Origin: CAYZJR01 sp964503045
GTDB taxonomy: Bacteria > Cyanobacteriota > Vampirovibrionia > Obscuribacterales > Obscuribacteraceae
Reading direction: 5' to 3'
DNA length: 64,000 bases
NCBI GenBank assembly: GCA_964503045.1
Contig: CAZCZI010000022.1
Coordinates: 1 to 64,000 of the forward strand
Translations under genes and position numbers: made by a program
In this document: positions 34,896-43,027 of the stretch, one piece after another
Layout: each line of letters opens with the position of its first letter
Position numbering within the stretch: the stretch's first letter is position 1
Notes under the pieces: model-generated
Seen by the model: only the letters and a program-made list of their open reading frames with translations
What the model was told of the DNA's origin: nothing
The model's database searches: none

Positions 34896-36515
34896 GTGGA
34901 AAACAAAAAGACTCCAATCACCGTGATGATCGTCGAGGACCAAGATATTACTCGTCTTGGTTTGAAGATTGTCCTCGATCAGGCGCCTGGAATCGAAGTT
35001 GTAGCCGAGGCCGCTGATGGTGATTCTGCTTGCGAACTTGCCAATGCTTTCAATCCGAAAGTGATTTTGATGGACGTCGGATTGCCCGGATTGGATGGAA
35101 TCGCGGCAACGCGCGCAATCAAGAAAGAAAGACCATCGACTCGAATCGTCATGTTTACTTCGCATGATGAGGACCAAAGCGTCTTTGCTGCATTCGCTGC
35201 CGGAGCCGATGGCTACTGTCTCAAGGATGCTCCTCAAGACAGCATCATTGCGGCGGTGATGACGGTTTCACAAGGAAATGCCTGGCTCGATCGCAACATC
35301 GCAGGTAAAGTCTTGTCAGCGCAGTCGCAGCATGAAGTGCCACCAACATCAGAAGAAACATCGAATGTTGCGGCAAAGCCTGCCGAGGAGTTGTTGTTTA
35401 CCGGCAACGAGATGAGTGTGCTCAGACTGATTGTCGACGGATGCACGACTCGAGAGATTGCTCTCAGTCTTGGACTCGATCTTGGTTCATGTCAAAACTT
35501 GATGCGACAGCTAATGGAGAAACTCGAGCGATCGCACCAGGCACAAAGTGCCCTTTCCGATCTCAGAGGGGCAATCGGAAAAGAGGCCCACGGTGCCAGA
35601 CCACCGGGTGCGCCTGTCAACGCGCCACCCAAAACCGCACTTTTGATGGCACCGGGTGCAATCTTTGCCGAAAGGTACGAAATCATCTCGATTATTGGCA
35701 AAGGCGGCGTCAGTTTTGTCTATAAGGCGAAACACAAACACATGGGCCGAATCGTCGCCATAAAAACTCTCAGACAGGACCATCTGGAGGATGAAACGCT
35801 GGCGCGCCGCTTTGAGCGCGAGGCTCAAGCCGCGAGTTCACTCGAACATCCAAACATCATTCAAATATATGATTTCGGACTTGCATCCACTGGACAGATG
35901 TTTCTCGTGATGGATTACCTGGAGGGGATGAGTCTTGAAAAATTCGTCTCAGATAAGGGAGCTCTTTCGCGCGATCAGTTCATGAATGTGTTTTTGCCCG
36001 TGCTTGATGCCCTCGACTTTGCTCATGAAAACAAGGTTCTTCATCGAGACATGAAGCCGGCAAACATCATGCTCGTCACCAAAGGCAACGACGAACCGCT
36101 GGTGAAGCTGGTCGACTTTGGAATCGCTCGTGTCTTGACCGACAAGCAAGATTGCGAAGCAAGACTGACACGTGCAGGCGAGGTGGTCGGAACTCCGCTT
36201 TACATGAGCCCTGAGCAATACATGGGACACGATCTCGACCAACGATCGGACCTGTATTCGCTTGGTTGCTCTATGTACGAGGCGTTGACCGGTATTTCGC
36301 CTTTTTCTGGTGGAACTCTCTATCAGATCTTGGCGAAGCACATGAATGAGTATCCGGTGCCGCCTTCTGAAGCGAATTCAGCTTTGGACATTGCTTGTGA
36401 TTTCGATGCGCTGATAATGAACCTGCTTCAAAAAGATCCCGATTCACGTCCGCAGTCGGCTTTGGATACGAAGAAACTGCTCATGGCCGCATTCGAGGCA
36501 GGTGTAGCGAAATAG
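34896..36515 (+). CDS. Response regulator fused to a Ser/Thr protein kinase, with HTH-like linker
   Basis: 540 residues from GTG 34896, four bases after the aldehyde dehydrogenase stop; ATG 34821 would overlap that gene by 71 bases. Receiver domain (about 1-125) with Asp60 in MDVGLPGLDG, acidic pair ED at the start and Lys in CLKDAP. The linker (about 165-225) has TGNEMSVLRLIVDGCTTREI, then ALSLGLDLGSCQNLM, like a LuxR-type HTH. The kinase (about 260-540) has G-loop GKGGVSFVYKA, Lys290, HRDMKPAN (Asp385), DFG and a SPEQ activation segment; all are intact. It joins two-component input to Hanks-type output. No partner histidine kinase in view. Confidence 0.88.
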   Translation: MENKKTPITVMIVEDQDITRLGLKIVLDQAPGIEVVAEAADGDSACELANAFNPKVILMDVGLPGLDGIAATRAIKKERPSTRIVMFTSHDEDQSVFAAFAAGADGYCLKDAPQDSIIAAVMTVSQGNAWLDRNIAGKVLSAQSQHEVPPTSEETSNVAAKPAEELLFTGNEMSVLRLIVDGCTTREIALSLGLDLGSCQNLMRQLMEKLERSHQAQSALSDLRGAIGKEAHGARPPGAPVNAPPKTALLMAPGAIFAERYEIISIIGKGGVSFVYKAKHKHMGRIVAIKTLRQDHLEDETLARRFEREAQAASSLEHPNIIQIYDFGLASTGQMFLVMDYLEGMSLEKFVSDKGALSRDQFMNVFLPVLDALDFAHENKVLHRDMKPANIMLVTKGNDEPLVKLVDFGIARVLTDKQDCEARLTRAGEVVGTPLYMSPEQYMGHDLDQRSDLYSLGCSMYEALTGISPFSGGTLYQILAKHMNEYPVPPSEANSALDIACDFDALIMNLLQKDPDSRPQSALDTKKLLMAAFEAGVAK

Positions 36516-36532
36516 ACGCTGCCGGTCTCTTG

Positions 36533-37708
36533 CTATTTTGCCGGCTGCTTTTTGCGCGACAAAATGTTTGTCAGCAGCTCAATGGCTTTGGTGCACTCTT
36601 CATCGGTGTTTTCGCGTCCGAAGCTGATGCGAAGAGAGCCCATCGCTTCCTTTTCCGGTAGCCCCAGCCCTCGCAATACGTGTGACGGCTCGATAATTCC
36701 CTGATGGCATGCAGAACCGCTTGATATGCAGATTCCCTTCAAATCAGACTTTATGACGAGCCCCTCGCCTTCGGCACCAGATACGGTGATGCTCACGTGT
36801 CCGGGCAGCCTTCGGTCGATCTCTTTCGCGCCGGTAATCTTTACGTCTTCGAGTTTGGAAACGCAGTCCATCAAACGTTTTTGATGCGCTCTCAAACGAT
36901 TCTGCGTCTCTTGCAGCTCTTCGAATGCAAGCTGAGAGGCGACTCCAATCGCGACTATGTTGGCAAGCCCTTCCGTTCCTGCAAAAAGGCCCATCTCCTG
37001 CCCGCCGCCAAAGAAAATCGGCATCAAATTCGTCAGCGATCTCACGTAAAGAATGCCGATTCCTTTGGGTGCGTGAAATTTGTGCCCCGACAAAGAAAGA
37101 GTTGATACCGAACTCGATGACATGTCGATTGACAGCTTGCCGGGAACTTGAACTGCATCGGTGTGAAAGAATATCGGGTTCTTTCGTGATTTGTTGAGAC
37201 GTTCAATTAACCAGGCAATCTCGGGAATCGGCTGCACTGTTCCAATTTCATTGTTCGCCCACATAATAGAGACAATGCTCGTGTCTTCTCGAATTGCTTG
37301 TTCGAGCGAATCCAGTGTGACGGCGCCCTCTGCATCCACCGGCAAATAGGTCGCCTTCCAGCCTTGTGCCTCCAGGTGTTTGGTGGGCCCGAGCACTGAT
37401 GGATGCTCTATGCACGAGGTAATGACGTGGCGTCCATGACCGTTGGCTTCGACAAATCTTGCCCGCCCGAGAATGGCGACGTTATTGCTCAAGGTGCCGC
37501 ACGGGCTGAAATAGACTTCTTTCGGAGTGCAGTTGAGCAGTCTTGCCACTTGCTCTCTGGCATTGTCTATGGCTTTTCGCGCATCGCGACCGACTGCATG
37601 GATGGACGACGGATTTCCGAAGTCGTCTTCCAAGTAAGGAAGCATCGCATTGCGCACTTCTTTGCGCACACGTGTGGTGGCGCTGTTATCGAGATAGATG
37701 GGCGGCAT
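36533..37708 (-). CDS. Cysteine desulfurase (IscS/NifS family)
   Basis: 391 residues. LDNSATTRVRKEV and FGNPSSIHAVGR at the start, SLSGHKFHAPKGIG with the PLP-binding Lys, and CISSGSACHQG with the active-site Cys are all characteristic of class I desulfurases. It takes sulfur from cysteine for Fe-S clusters and thio-modified tRNA. No iscU or other Fe-S assembly gene follows. It is convergent with the kinase gene and divergent from a metal/cofactor ABC importer. Confidence 0.92.
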   Translation of the reverse strand: MPPIYLDNSATTRVRKEVRNAMLPYLEDDFGNPSSIHAVGRDARKAIDNAREQVARLLNCTPKEVYFSPCGTLSNNVAILGRARFVEANGHGRHVITSCIEHPSVLGPTKHLEAQGWKATYLPVDAEGAVTLDSLEQAIREDTSIVSIMWANNEIGTVQPIPEIAWLIERLNKSRKNPIFFHTDAVQVPGKLSIDMSSSSVSTLSLSGHKFHAPKGIGILYVRSLTNLMPIFFGGGQEMGLFAGTEGLANIVAIGVASQLAFEELQETQNRLRAHQKRLMDCVSKLEDVKITGAKEIDRRLPGHVSITVSGAEGEGLVIKSDLKGICISSGSACHQGIIEPSHVLRGLGLPEKEAMGSLRISFGRENTDEECTKAIELLTNILSRKKQPAK

Positions 37709-37780
37709 GTTCTTTTCTCAAGGGAGAATCGTATTCTATTACATCTTTTGCAAAGGCATGGGTGTTTCCAACAACCTATA

Positions 37781-38779
37781 ATGGCTCCGGTGAATCTGAG
37801 ACTGATACTGCTTTTGCTTCTTGTCTTGGCGGCACTCTTGTTGAATCTCTGTTTGGGAGACGTTCCATACAGCCCTCAAGAGGCGGTCAATACTTTGATG
37901 CACCCGGAAAGCGGCTCTGTAGGCGGCGCTCAGCAGGTGATCTGGCAGTTGCGCTTGCCTCGAATACTGATTGGAGCAGTGGTGGGCACTTGTCTGTCGG
38001 TCTCGGGGTACATCTTGCAATCATTGTCTCGCAACAATCTTGCCGATCCATATTTGACCGGTGTTTCAAGCGGTGCCGGGCTGGCTGCGGCATTCGCCAT
38101 GATTTGCGGTTTGGATTTTCAGTTCGTTCCGATTCCGGCATTTTTTGGTGGGCTCGCATCCAGCCTCGTTGTGGCTGCCTTGGCAAAAAGTCCTTACGGC
38201 TTGTCGGTCACCCGGTTGCTATTGGGCGGCGTGGCGCTCTCTGCCATTTGCGGCGGCATCATAACTCTGCTTCTCACCAACAGCTCGAGCCCATTGCAAA
38301 GTCAGGGCATTGCATTTTGGCTTGGCGGCGGCATCTGCGGGCGCACCTGGTCAGAACTTCCGGTTGCGTCCTGCTACACCTTCAGTGGTTTGATTGTGGC
38401 ATTTCTCATGTCAAAGCAGATGCGTCTTTTGTCGCTTGGTATTTCGCAGGCGCAAGCTCTTGGTGTGCACGTAGCGCGCACTCAATGGATTCTTCTTTCA
38501 ACTGCAGTAATGCTTTGCGGAGCGGCGGTTTCCATCAGCGGAATGGTGGGGTTTGTCGGTTTGGTGGCGCCGCACATAGCAAGAAGAATGTTTGGAAGAG
38601 ACGAGCGAGTGCAGCTTGCAACCAGCGCCTTACTAGGTGTTTGCTTGGTCTTGCTCAGCGATCTTGCCGCGCGCACACTCGGTCGCGGGCAGGAATTGCC
38701 GCTCGGAACGCTGCTTGCCTTGGTCGGTGGACCATTTTTTCTGTGGCAAATTTCAAGGCACCAGGGAGAGGGCATGTAA
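37781..38779 (+). CDS. ABC importer permease, FecCD/BtuC family
   Basis: 332 residues from ATG 37781; upstream in-frame sequence belongs to the reverse desulfurase gene. About ten membrane helices. Family marks: LRLPRILIGAVVGTCLSVSG, LADPYLTGVSSGAGLAAA, and GFVGLVAPHIARRMFGRD, the cytoplasmic loop that contacts the ATPase. This family imports ferric siderophores, haem or vitamin B12. Its stop overlaps the start of the ATPase gene (TAATG), so the two are coupled. No substrate-binding protein is encoded in this window. Confidence 0.9.
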   Translation: MAPVNLRLILLLLLVLAALLLNLCLGDVPYSPQEAVNTLMHPESGSVGGAQQVIWQLRLPRILIGAVVGTCLSVSGYILQSLSRNNLADPYLTGVSSGAGLAAAFAMICGLDFQFVPIPAFFGGLASSLVVAALAKSPYGLSVTRLLLGGVALSAICGGIITLLLTNSSSPLQSQGIAFWLGGGICGRTWSELPVASCYTFSGLIVAFLMSKQMRLLSLGISQAQALGVHVARTQWILLSTAVMLCGAAVSISGMVGFVGLVAPHIARRMFGRDERVQLATSALLGVCLVLLSDLAARTLGRGQELPLGTLLALVGGPFFLWQISRHQGEGM

Positions 38780-39612
38780 TGGAAGCGCGCTCTCTTGCAA
38801 TTGGTTATGAGGGAACGGCTGCGGTGGTCGTGGACTTCTCATCGGTTTTTGAGGCAGGAACAATCACGGTGATCGCAGGGCCCAACGGCTCCGGAAAATC
38901 CACAATCATCAAATGTTTGGCCCGGCAATTGAAGCCGATTTCCGGTGAGGTCGTAATTGATGGTTCCAACATTTGGGATTTGTCTTCCAAGTCGTTTGCC
39001 ACCAAAGTTTCATATGTTCCACAAAGTGTTGAACCATCGCAAGATTTGACGGTAGAAGAAATGGTCATGCTCGGACGCAACCCGCACCAGCCGTGGTGGT
39101 CATGGCAGGTCAACGAGGCCGATCTCGCCGCGGCTACAAAGGCGATGGAACGCACTGGTGTTGCAAGTATGAGGCACAAGTATTTATTGCAACTGTCAGG
39201 CGGTGAGCGCCAAAGAGCTTTGATTGCCTGCGCGCTTGCGCAGCAGACGAAGTACTTGCTTCTGGATGAGCCAACCGCGCATCTGGATTTTCGCTATCAA
39301 CTCGAATTGATGCAATTGTGCAGGGAGTTGAAGGAGCAGGGTTTGTGCATCATTACAGTGTTGCACGATTTGAACTTGATCGCCCGAATAGCCGATCAAG
39401 TAGTGTTGCTTTCGAAAGACAAACCTGAAGAAGCGCAGTTGAAATCCGCAAATGGCAATGGGCGTCCCAGCCGTATTGCGGCAAAGGGAAGTACAGGTGA
39501 GATTCTGACTCGCCAGACGATTTCGGAAGTCTTCGATGTCGACGTGTCTATCTTGGACGATCCTGAGTCGTCCACACCTGTTTATGTTCTGCACTCGAAA
39601 AGTGCAACTTAG
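38779..39612 (+). CDS. ABC importer ATPase, FecE/BtuD family
   Basis: 277 residues from ATG 38779, one base into the permease stop. Walker A GPNGSGKST, Q-loop VPQSVEPSQD, signature LSGGERQRALIA, Walker B YLLLDEPTAHLD and the switch His in VLHDLNLIAR are present. It powers uptake through the permease. Ends three bases before the convergent stop of the first QYN-rich gene. Confidence 0.92.
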   Translation: MEARSLAIGYEGTAAVVVDFSSVFEAGTITVIAGPNGSGKSTIIKCLARQLKPISGEVVIDGSNIWDLSSKSFATKVSYVPQSVEPSQDLTVEEMVMLGRNPHQPWWSWQVNEADLAAATKAMERTGVASMRHKYLLQLSGGERQRALIACALAQQTKYLLLDEPTAHLDFRYQLELMQLCRELKEQGLCIITVLHDLNLIARIADQVVLLSKDKPEEAQLKSANGNGRPSRIAAKGSTGEILTRQTISEVFDVDVSILDDPESSTPVYVLHSKSAT

Positions 39613-39615
39613 AAT

Positions 39616-40575
39616 TTAATATCCACGTCGGCGAATTACATCGTTGTAGCCTGGCGGGAATTGTGGGCGCCGGTTGTTGCCCTGATTATTTCCGTGACCG
39701 TAACAGTCTTGGTTGCCGCCATAGTAGGGCGGTGCTTGCGGGCGCGGCCTCGGATAGTGCTGTTGCTGCGGGTAGTAGCGATTGTTGTTGTTATGGCTAT
39801 AGGCTCTGCGATTGGCTTCATTGGCCAATACGCGGTCGAAGATTCCGAAGCCTAAATCAACGAATCGATCGAACTGGTCACGATCGCCGCCGCCGCCCGG
39901 GACAAACGGAGGCGTGCCCGGCCAATTGTTGCCGGTGCCTATGCGAGTGCGAGACGATGAGTAGCCGTCCGGTCCTCCGTGCACGCCGTCTTGCCAGACT
40001 TGCGTATTTTGCTGAGGATAGTAGTAGCCGTCGTCGTAACCACCGCGGCGCATTTGCCACTGTTCGTACATCAATCGCCTTTGCTGCTCCGCTTGCCACC
40101 GTTGCTGCTCGCGGATGTACTGCATTTGTTGCTGCTGTTCGTACATTCTTTGATACGGGTCATCGTAATAGTTGATGCGCCGATTCATGTTTTGATATGA
40201 CTGATCGTACTGGCGATAGTCATACACCGGGTTTTGCCGGAAATCAAAGCCGGTTCTGTCGCCCATATTGATGTGGGCTTCCCTTATGAAGAAGTTATAG
40301 GTGTTGCCTTGTCCGTCGCGGGTTGACCAAGTCGGGGCTTGTTGAAACTCCGGAGGCACATCTTGATACTGCCTGCGAGCATCTTGAGGCATGTTGTTTC
40401 TGGCGTATGCCGAATCATACAGCTGCTGATCCGTCGATCGCGGCTGCTGTTGGTTTTGACCCACCTGTGAGTCGCCGCCGTTCCATCGGTCTGGAAAGAA
40501 ATTAGGACCCGAACCCGAAGACGTATCTCTTCGTTGAGGATCGACTGGATCGTCGAATTTACCATTGGTCGACAT
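39616..40575 (-). CDS. Gln/Tyr/Asn-rich protein 1 of three tandem paralogues
   Basis: 319 residues; AGGAGAG precedes ATG 40573-40575. The N-terminal block (MSTNGKFDDPVDPQRRD) and NTYNFFIREAHINMG come first. A long Tyr/Gln/Arg-rich low-complexity region (about 115-185) follows, then QDGVHGGPDGYSSSRTRIGT, DRFVDLGFGIFDRVLANEAN, and a terminal GYNDVIRRRGY. The three folded-looking islands recur in the two paralogues; the rest is prion-like in composition. No signal peptide. Function unknown; phase separation or RNA binding are guesses from composition. Confidence 0.75.
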   Translation of the reverse strand: MSTNGKFDDPVDPQRRDTSSGSGPNFFPDRWNGGDSQVGQNQQQPRSTDQQLYDSAYARNNMPQDARRQYQDVPPEFQQAPTWSTRDGQGNTYNFFIREAHINMGDRTGFDFRQNPVYDYRQYDQSYQNMNRRINYYDDPYQRMYEQQQQMQYIREQQRWQAEQQRRLMYEQWQMRRGGYDDGYYYPQQNTQVWQDGVHGGPDGYSSSRTRIGTGNNWPGTPPFVPGGGGDRDQFDRFVDLGFGIFDRVLANEANRRAYSHNNNNRYYPQQQHYPRPRPQAPPYYGGNQDCYGHGNNQGNNRRPQFPPGYNDVIRRRGY

Positions 40576-40659
40576 GGCTCTCTCCTGGTAATCAGATTTG
40601 AAAATAGGGGGTTTTGTGGCTAGCCTCCGTATCTATACATATTCCCCGAAAGTTGGACT

Positions 40660-40708
40660 GTCAAATAAAGAAAAAGCGCCGAAACCCATAATTGCCGGGT
40701 TCGGCGCT
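40660..40708 (-). terminator. Rho-independent terminator after QYN-rich gene 2
   Basis: On the minus strand, AGCGCCGAACCC (40708-40697) pairs with GGGTTTCGGCGCT (40687-40675) with one bulge, and is followed by TTTTTCTTT. It lies 34 bases beyond the stop of the gene at 40742 and separates it from paralogue 1. Confidence 0.8.
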
Positions 40709-40741
40709 CAGATTTTATCGTTTTGTGACGTTGAAACTGGC

Positions 40742-41671
40742 TTAATAGCCGCGTCTTCTAATCACATCGTTGTATCCCGGAGGCATTGCCTGCTGCGGCG
40801 AACGCTGAGGTCCGCGTCTGTAGGCGGATGACTGGTTGTAGGCATAGTCATTGCCGTAATAGTTCTGACCGGCATACTGCGGTTGTTGCGTTGGATAATA
40901 GCGGTTGTCGTAACCACCATTTCTGCTTGCTCGACGGTTTGCTTCGTTGGCGAATACTCGATCGAGCACGCCGAAGCCGAGGTCGATGAAGCGATCCATG
41001 TCATTGCGTCCGCCGCCGTAATCAGGCACGAAAGGCGGTGTGCCGTAATAGCCGTTGTCGTAGCCTCCAGTGTTTATTCTGGTGCGCGATGCCGTGTAAC
41101 CGTCGCTTCCGCCGTGGACACCGTCTTGCCAGACATTCATCGGCTGCTGTGGATAATACTGGTCGTAATATCGATCGCGGTTGTAGCGGTTCATCATTTG
41201 CTGACGCTGCCACATAGCCTGCTCGTATTGATATTGGCGCATGGCTTGCTGGCGAGCTTGCTGCTCGTACATTTGGGCGTACGGATCATCGTAATAGTTT
41301 ATCCGCCGATTTTGCTGGCAGTTTGGATCGTACTGACGATAGTCGTACTGCGGGTTTCTGCGATAGTCATAACCGGGGGTTTGATTCCCCATGTTGATAT
41401 TGGCTTCGCGAATGTAGAAGTTATATGTATTGCCCTGACCATCGTGTTGGCAGAACGTAGGCTGTCTTCCAAACTCTTGGGGGACGTCCTGGCGATACTG
41501 CTGCCGGTCCGGCGAGCCTTGGTAGGCCGAATCATACAGGCGTTGCTGCGTATTCGGCGCCTGTTGGACTTGCGTGTCGCCACCATTCCACCTTTCGGGG
41601 AAGAAGTTGGGACCAGTAGGTTGTTGATTCCGTTGATCGACGGGATCTTCAAATCGACCGTTAGTAGACAT
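40742..41671 (-). CDS. Gln/Tyr/Asn-rich protein 2 of three tandem paralogues
   Basis: 309 residues, AGGAGAG before ATG 41669-41671. Same order of conserved islands as paralogue 1: MSTNGRFEDPVDQRNQQ, NTYNFYIREANINMGNQ, a Tyr/Arg/Gln-rich middle, QDGVHGGSDGYTASRTRI, DRFIDLGFGVLDRVFANEAN, and GYNDVIRRRGY. The closest relative of paralogue 1, from an in-place duplication, with its own terminator and ribosome binding site, so the copies are separately expressed units. Confidence 0.75.
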   Translation of the reverse strand: MSTNGRFEDPVDQRNQQPTGPNFFPERWNGGDTQVQQAPNTQQRLYDSAYQGSPDRQQYRQDVPQEFGRQPTFCQHDGQGNTYNFYIREANINMGNQTPGYDYRRNPQYDYRQYDPNCQQNRRINYYDDPYAQMYEQQARQQAMRQYQYEQAMWQRQQMMNRYNRDRYYDQYYPQQPMNVWQDGVHGGSDGYTASRTRINTGGYDNGYYGTPPFVPDYGGGRNDMDRFIDLGFGVLDRVFANEANRRASRNGGYDNRYYPTQQPQYAGQNYYGNDYAYNQSSAYRRGPQRSPQQAMPPGYNDVIRRRGY

Positions 41672-41897
41672 AAAGTCTCTCCTAGTACCTAAAAGTGAGG
41701 GGTTGGCAGCTAGCCATGCGTTCTAAAAGGTAGTCTTCGCCGGAATCTTAGTCAATGGGAAGATTCCCATAGCCTTACCAGCAAACTGTTTCGAGCCATT
41801 TTCACTAGTGAAATTACGAATGAAGTCCCGTGCGATCTTCGGAGCGCGCAGCAAGTAGATCGCGAGATCAATGCAGCGAATGGGACACGAATTTCGT

Positions 41898-41956
41898 GAT
41901 CACGCGCCGCGAGATCACGCGCTGCGAGGTCACGTGCCCCCGAGGTCACGCGCCGA
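41898..41956. repeat. Four degenerate 15-base tandem repeats
   Basis: Units GATCACGCGCCGCGA (41898), GATCACGCGCTGCGA (41913), then a 16-base GGTCACGTGCCCCCGA and a 13-base GGTCACGCGCCGA. They lie in the 368-base gap between QYN-rich genes 2 and 3, downstream of gene 3's terminator as read on the minus strand and upstream of gene 2. Besides these and the hairpin at 41988 the gap holds no gene; it should include the promoter of gene 2. Confidence 0.7.
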
Positions 41957-41976
41957 TAGAAAGTTGATGCAACTAC

Positions 41977-42007
41977 AAAAAGCGCCACGGCAGACCGAGG
42001 TCTGCCG
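41977..42007 (-). terminator. Rho-independent terminator after QYN-rich gene 3
   Basis: CGGCAGAC (41988-41995), loop CGAG, GTCTGCCG (42000-42007): a perfect 8-base stem. Reading on the minus strand it is followed by TGGCGCTTTTTG. It lies 33 bases after the stop of the gene at 42040. Confidence 0.75.
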
Positions 42008-42039
42008 CTTTAGCCTTACCCACGCCAGGGAAAAAAAAC

Positions 42040-42747
42040 TTACCTTCTGCCTCTTGTGGCTCGCTTGTTAGCTTCGTTTGCAAACACGCGATCCAGAATT
42101 CCAAATCCGAGGTCGGTCATGCGATCGAAGTCGTCACGCTGATTGTAGACGCCGCCATAATATGGATCGTACGAGCCGTTGCCGGTTTGAATTCTTGTGC
42201 GGGATGCCGTGTAGCCGTCTCTTCCGCCGTGCACGGAGTCTTGATACGCATCCATGTTTTGCGGCTGTGAATAGACTGGTGGATAATATCGTGGAGTCGG
42301 TTCGTAATAGCGTGGCTCAACATAGACTTGAGGCGGTCTTACATAAACCTGGGGCGGCTCTACGTAAACTCTTGGCGGCTGCACGTAAACTGGCGGGCGT
42401 TCATGATGACGCGGGGGTTGGCAGTTCCAAGGTTGTCGGTTGTTGCAGTAATAGTTATCGCGGCCGTAGTTGCCGTAATACCTGTTGTCGTCGTAATACT
42501 GAATGCGGCGCATGTCTTGCATGCGGCGGACGTTGGGGTCGCATCCGGCAAACTCAGGGCGACCATTGGCCATGTTGATGTTGGCGTGGTCTATATAGAT
42601 ATTGACCGTGTCGCCGCCGGAGTGATGTCTTTGGAATTCTTGCGGAACCCGCCCTTGTGGACCCCATGCTTGCTCAACGAATCGGTTTGGTTGGGCTTCC
42701 ACGACTTGTTGCTGTTGGGGTTGCTCAAAACGAGAGTCTGTCGACAT
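42040..42747 (-). CDS. Gln/Tyr/Pro-rich protein 3 of three tandem paralogues
   Basis: 235 residues, the shortest and most diverged copy. Conserved islands: MSTDSRFEQPQQQQ, NIYIDHANINMANGRPEFAG, QDSVHGGRDGYTASRTRIQT, MTDLGFGILDRVFANEANKR. It lacks the terminal GYNDVIRRRGY. Its middle holds a short Pro/Val/Tyr repeat, [VR]-[YEP]-V-[QER]-PP-[RQ]-VYV (about residues 120-150), absent from the others. It is the first of the three in transcription order. Confidence 0.75.
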   Translation of the reverse strand: MSTDSRFEQPQQQQVVEAQPNRFVEQAWGPQGRVPQEFQRHHSGGDTVNIYIDHANINMANGRPEFAGCDPNVRRMQDMRRIQYYDDNRYYGNYGRDNYYCNNRQPWNCQPPRHHERPPVYVQPPRVYVEPPQVYVRPPQVYVEPRYYEPTPRYYPPVYSQPQNMDAYQDSVHGGRDGYTASRTRIQTGNGSYDPYYGGVYNQRDDFDRMTDLGFGILDRVFANEANKRATRGRR

Positions 42748-42943
42748 TGTTTGAACCTCTAAAAGGATGTTTTCGGCGGGGGGGAGAGTTTGAGCGGAAC
42801 GCCGCTCACCTGCATGCTCGGTAATTTAAATATCAAAAGGCTTATGGTCAATGGGGAATTTCCCACTGGGGTGCGCATTGAAGGATCGGCGGCGGTTTTG
42901 GACCATATATGGAACCAATTGCCTTTTCGGCAATATCCAGCAA

Positions 42944-42985
42944 ATCGCAGCAAAATCAGCGTAAAAATCGCAGCAAAGTCAGCGT
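42944..42985. repeat. Two 19-base direct repeats, period 23
   Basis: ATCGCAGCAAAATCAGCGT (42944-42962) and the same with one change (42967-42985). They lie in the 280-base gap between QYN-rich gene 3 and the kinase gene, which otherwise shows only a GAGCGG/CCGCTC hairpin near 42791 and an unsupported 60-codon frame. Could be direct-repeat operator sites for either minus-strand gene. Confidence 0.5.
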
Positions 42986-43027
42986 TGCAAAACTAAACGA
43001 TTTAATGCCTCACCACATGTGGTGCGC

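Noticed and set aside
37543..38778. Extended open frame upstream of the ABC ATPase
   Set aside because: The part before ATG 38779 is the permease gene in another frame; the TAATG junction and Walker A position fix the real start.
40883..41692. 269-codon plus-strand frame with many hydrophobic residues
   Set aside because: It is antisense to the Tyr/Gln-rich paralogue 2; Tyr and Gln codons read backwards give Ile/Val/Leu, creating a false membrane protein.
41752..41988. Minus-strand frame with RDLAARD repeats
   Set aside because: The repeat is just the translated 15-base DNA repeat; the frame has no start signal and crosses a terminator.
42790..42996. Short plus-strand frame of 68 codons next to QYN gene 3
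   Set aside because: No ribosome binding site, begins with TTG inside a hairpin, and its end runs through the direct repeat; no paralogue.
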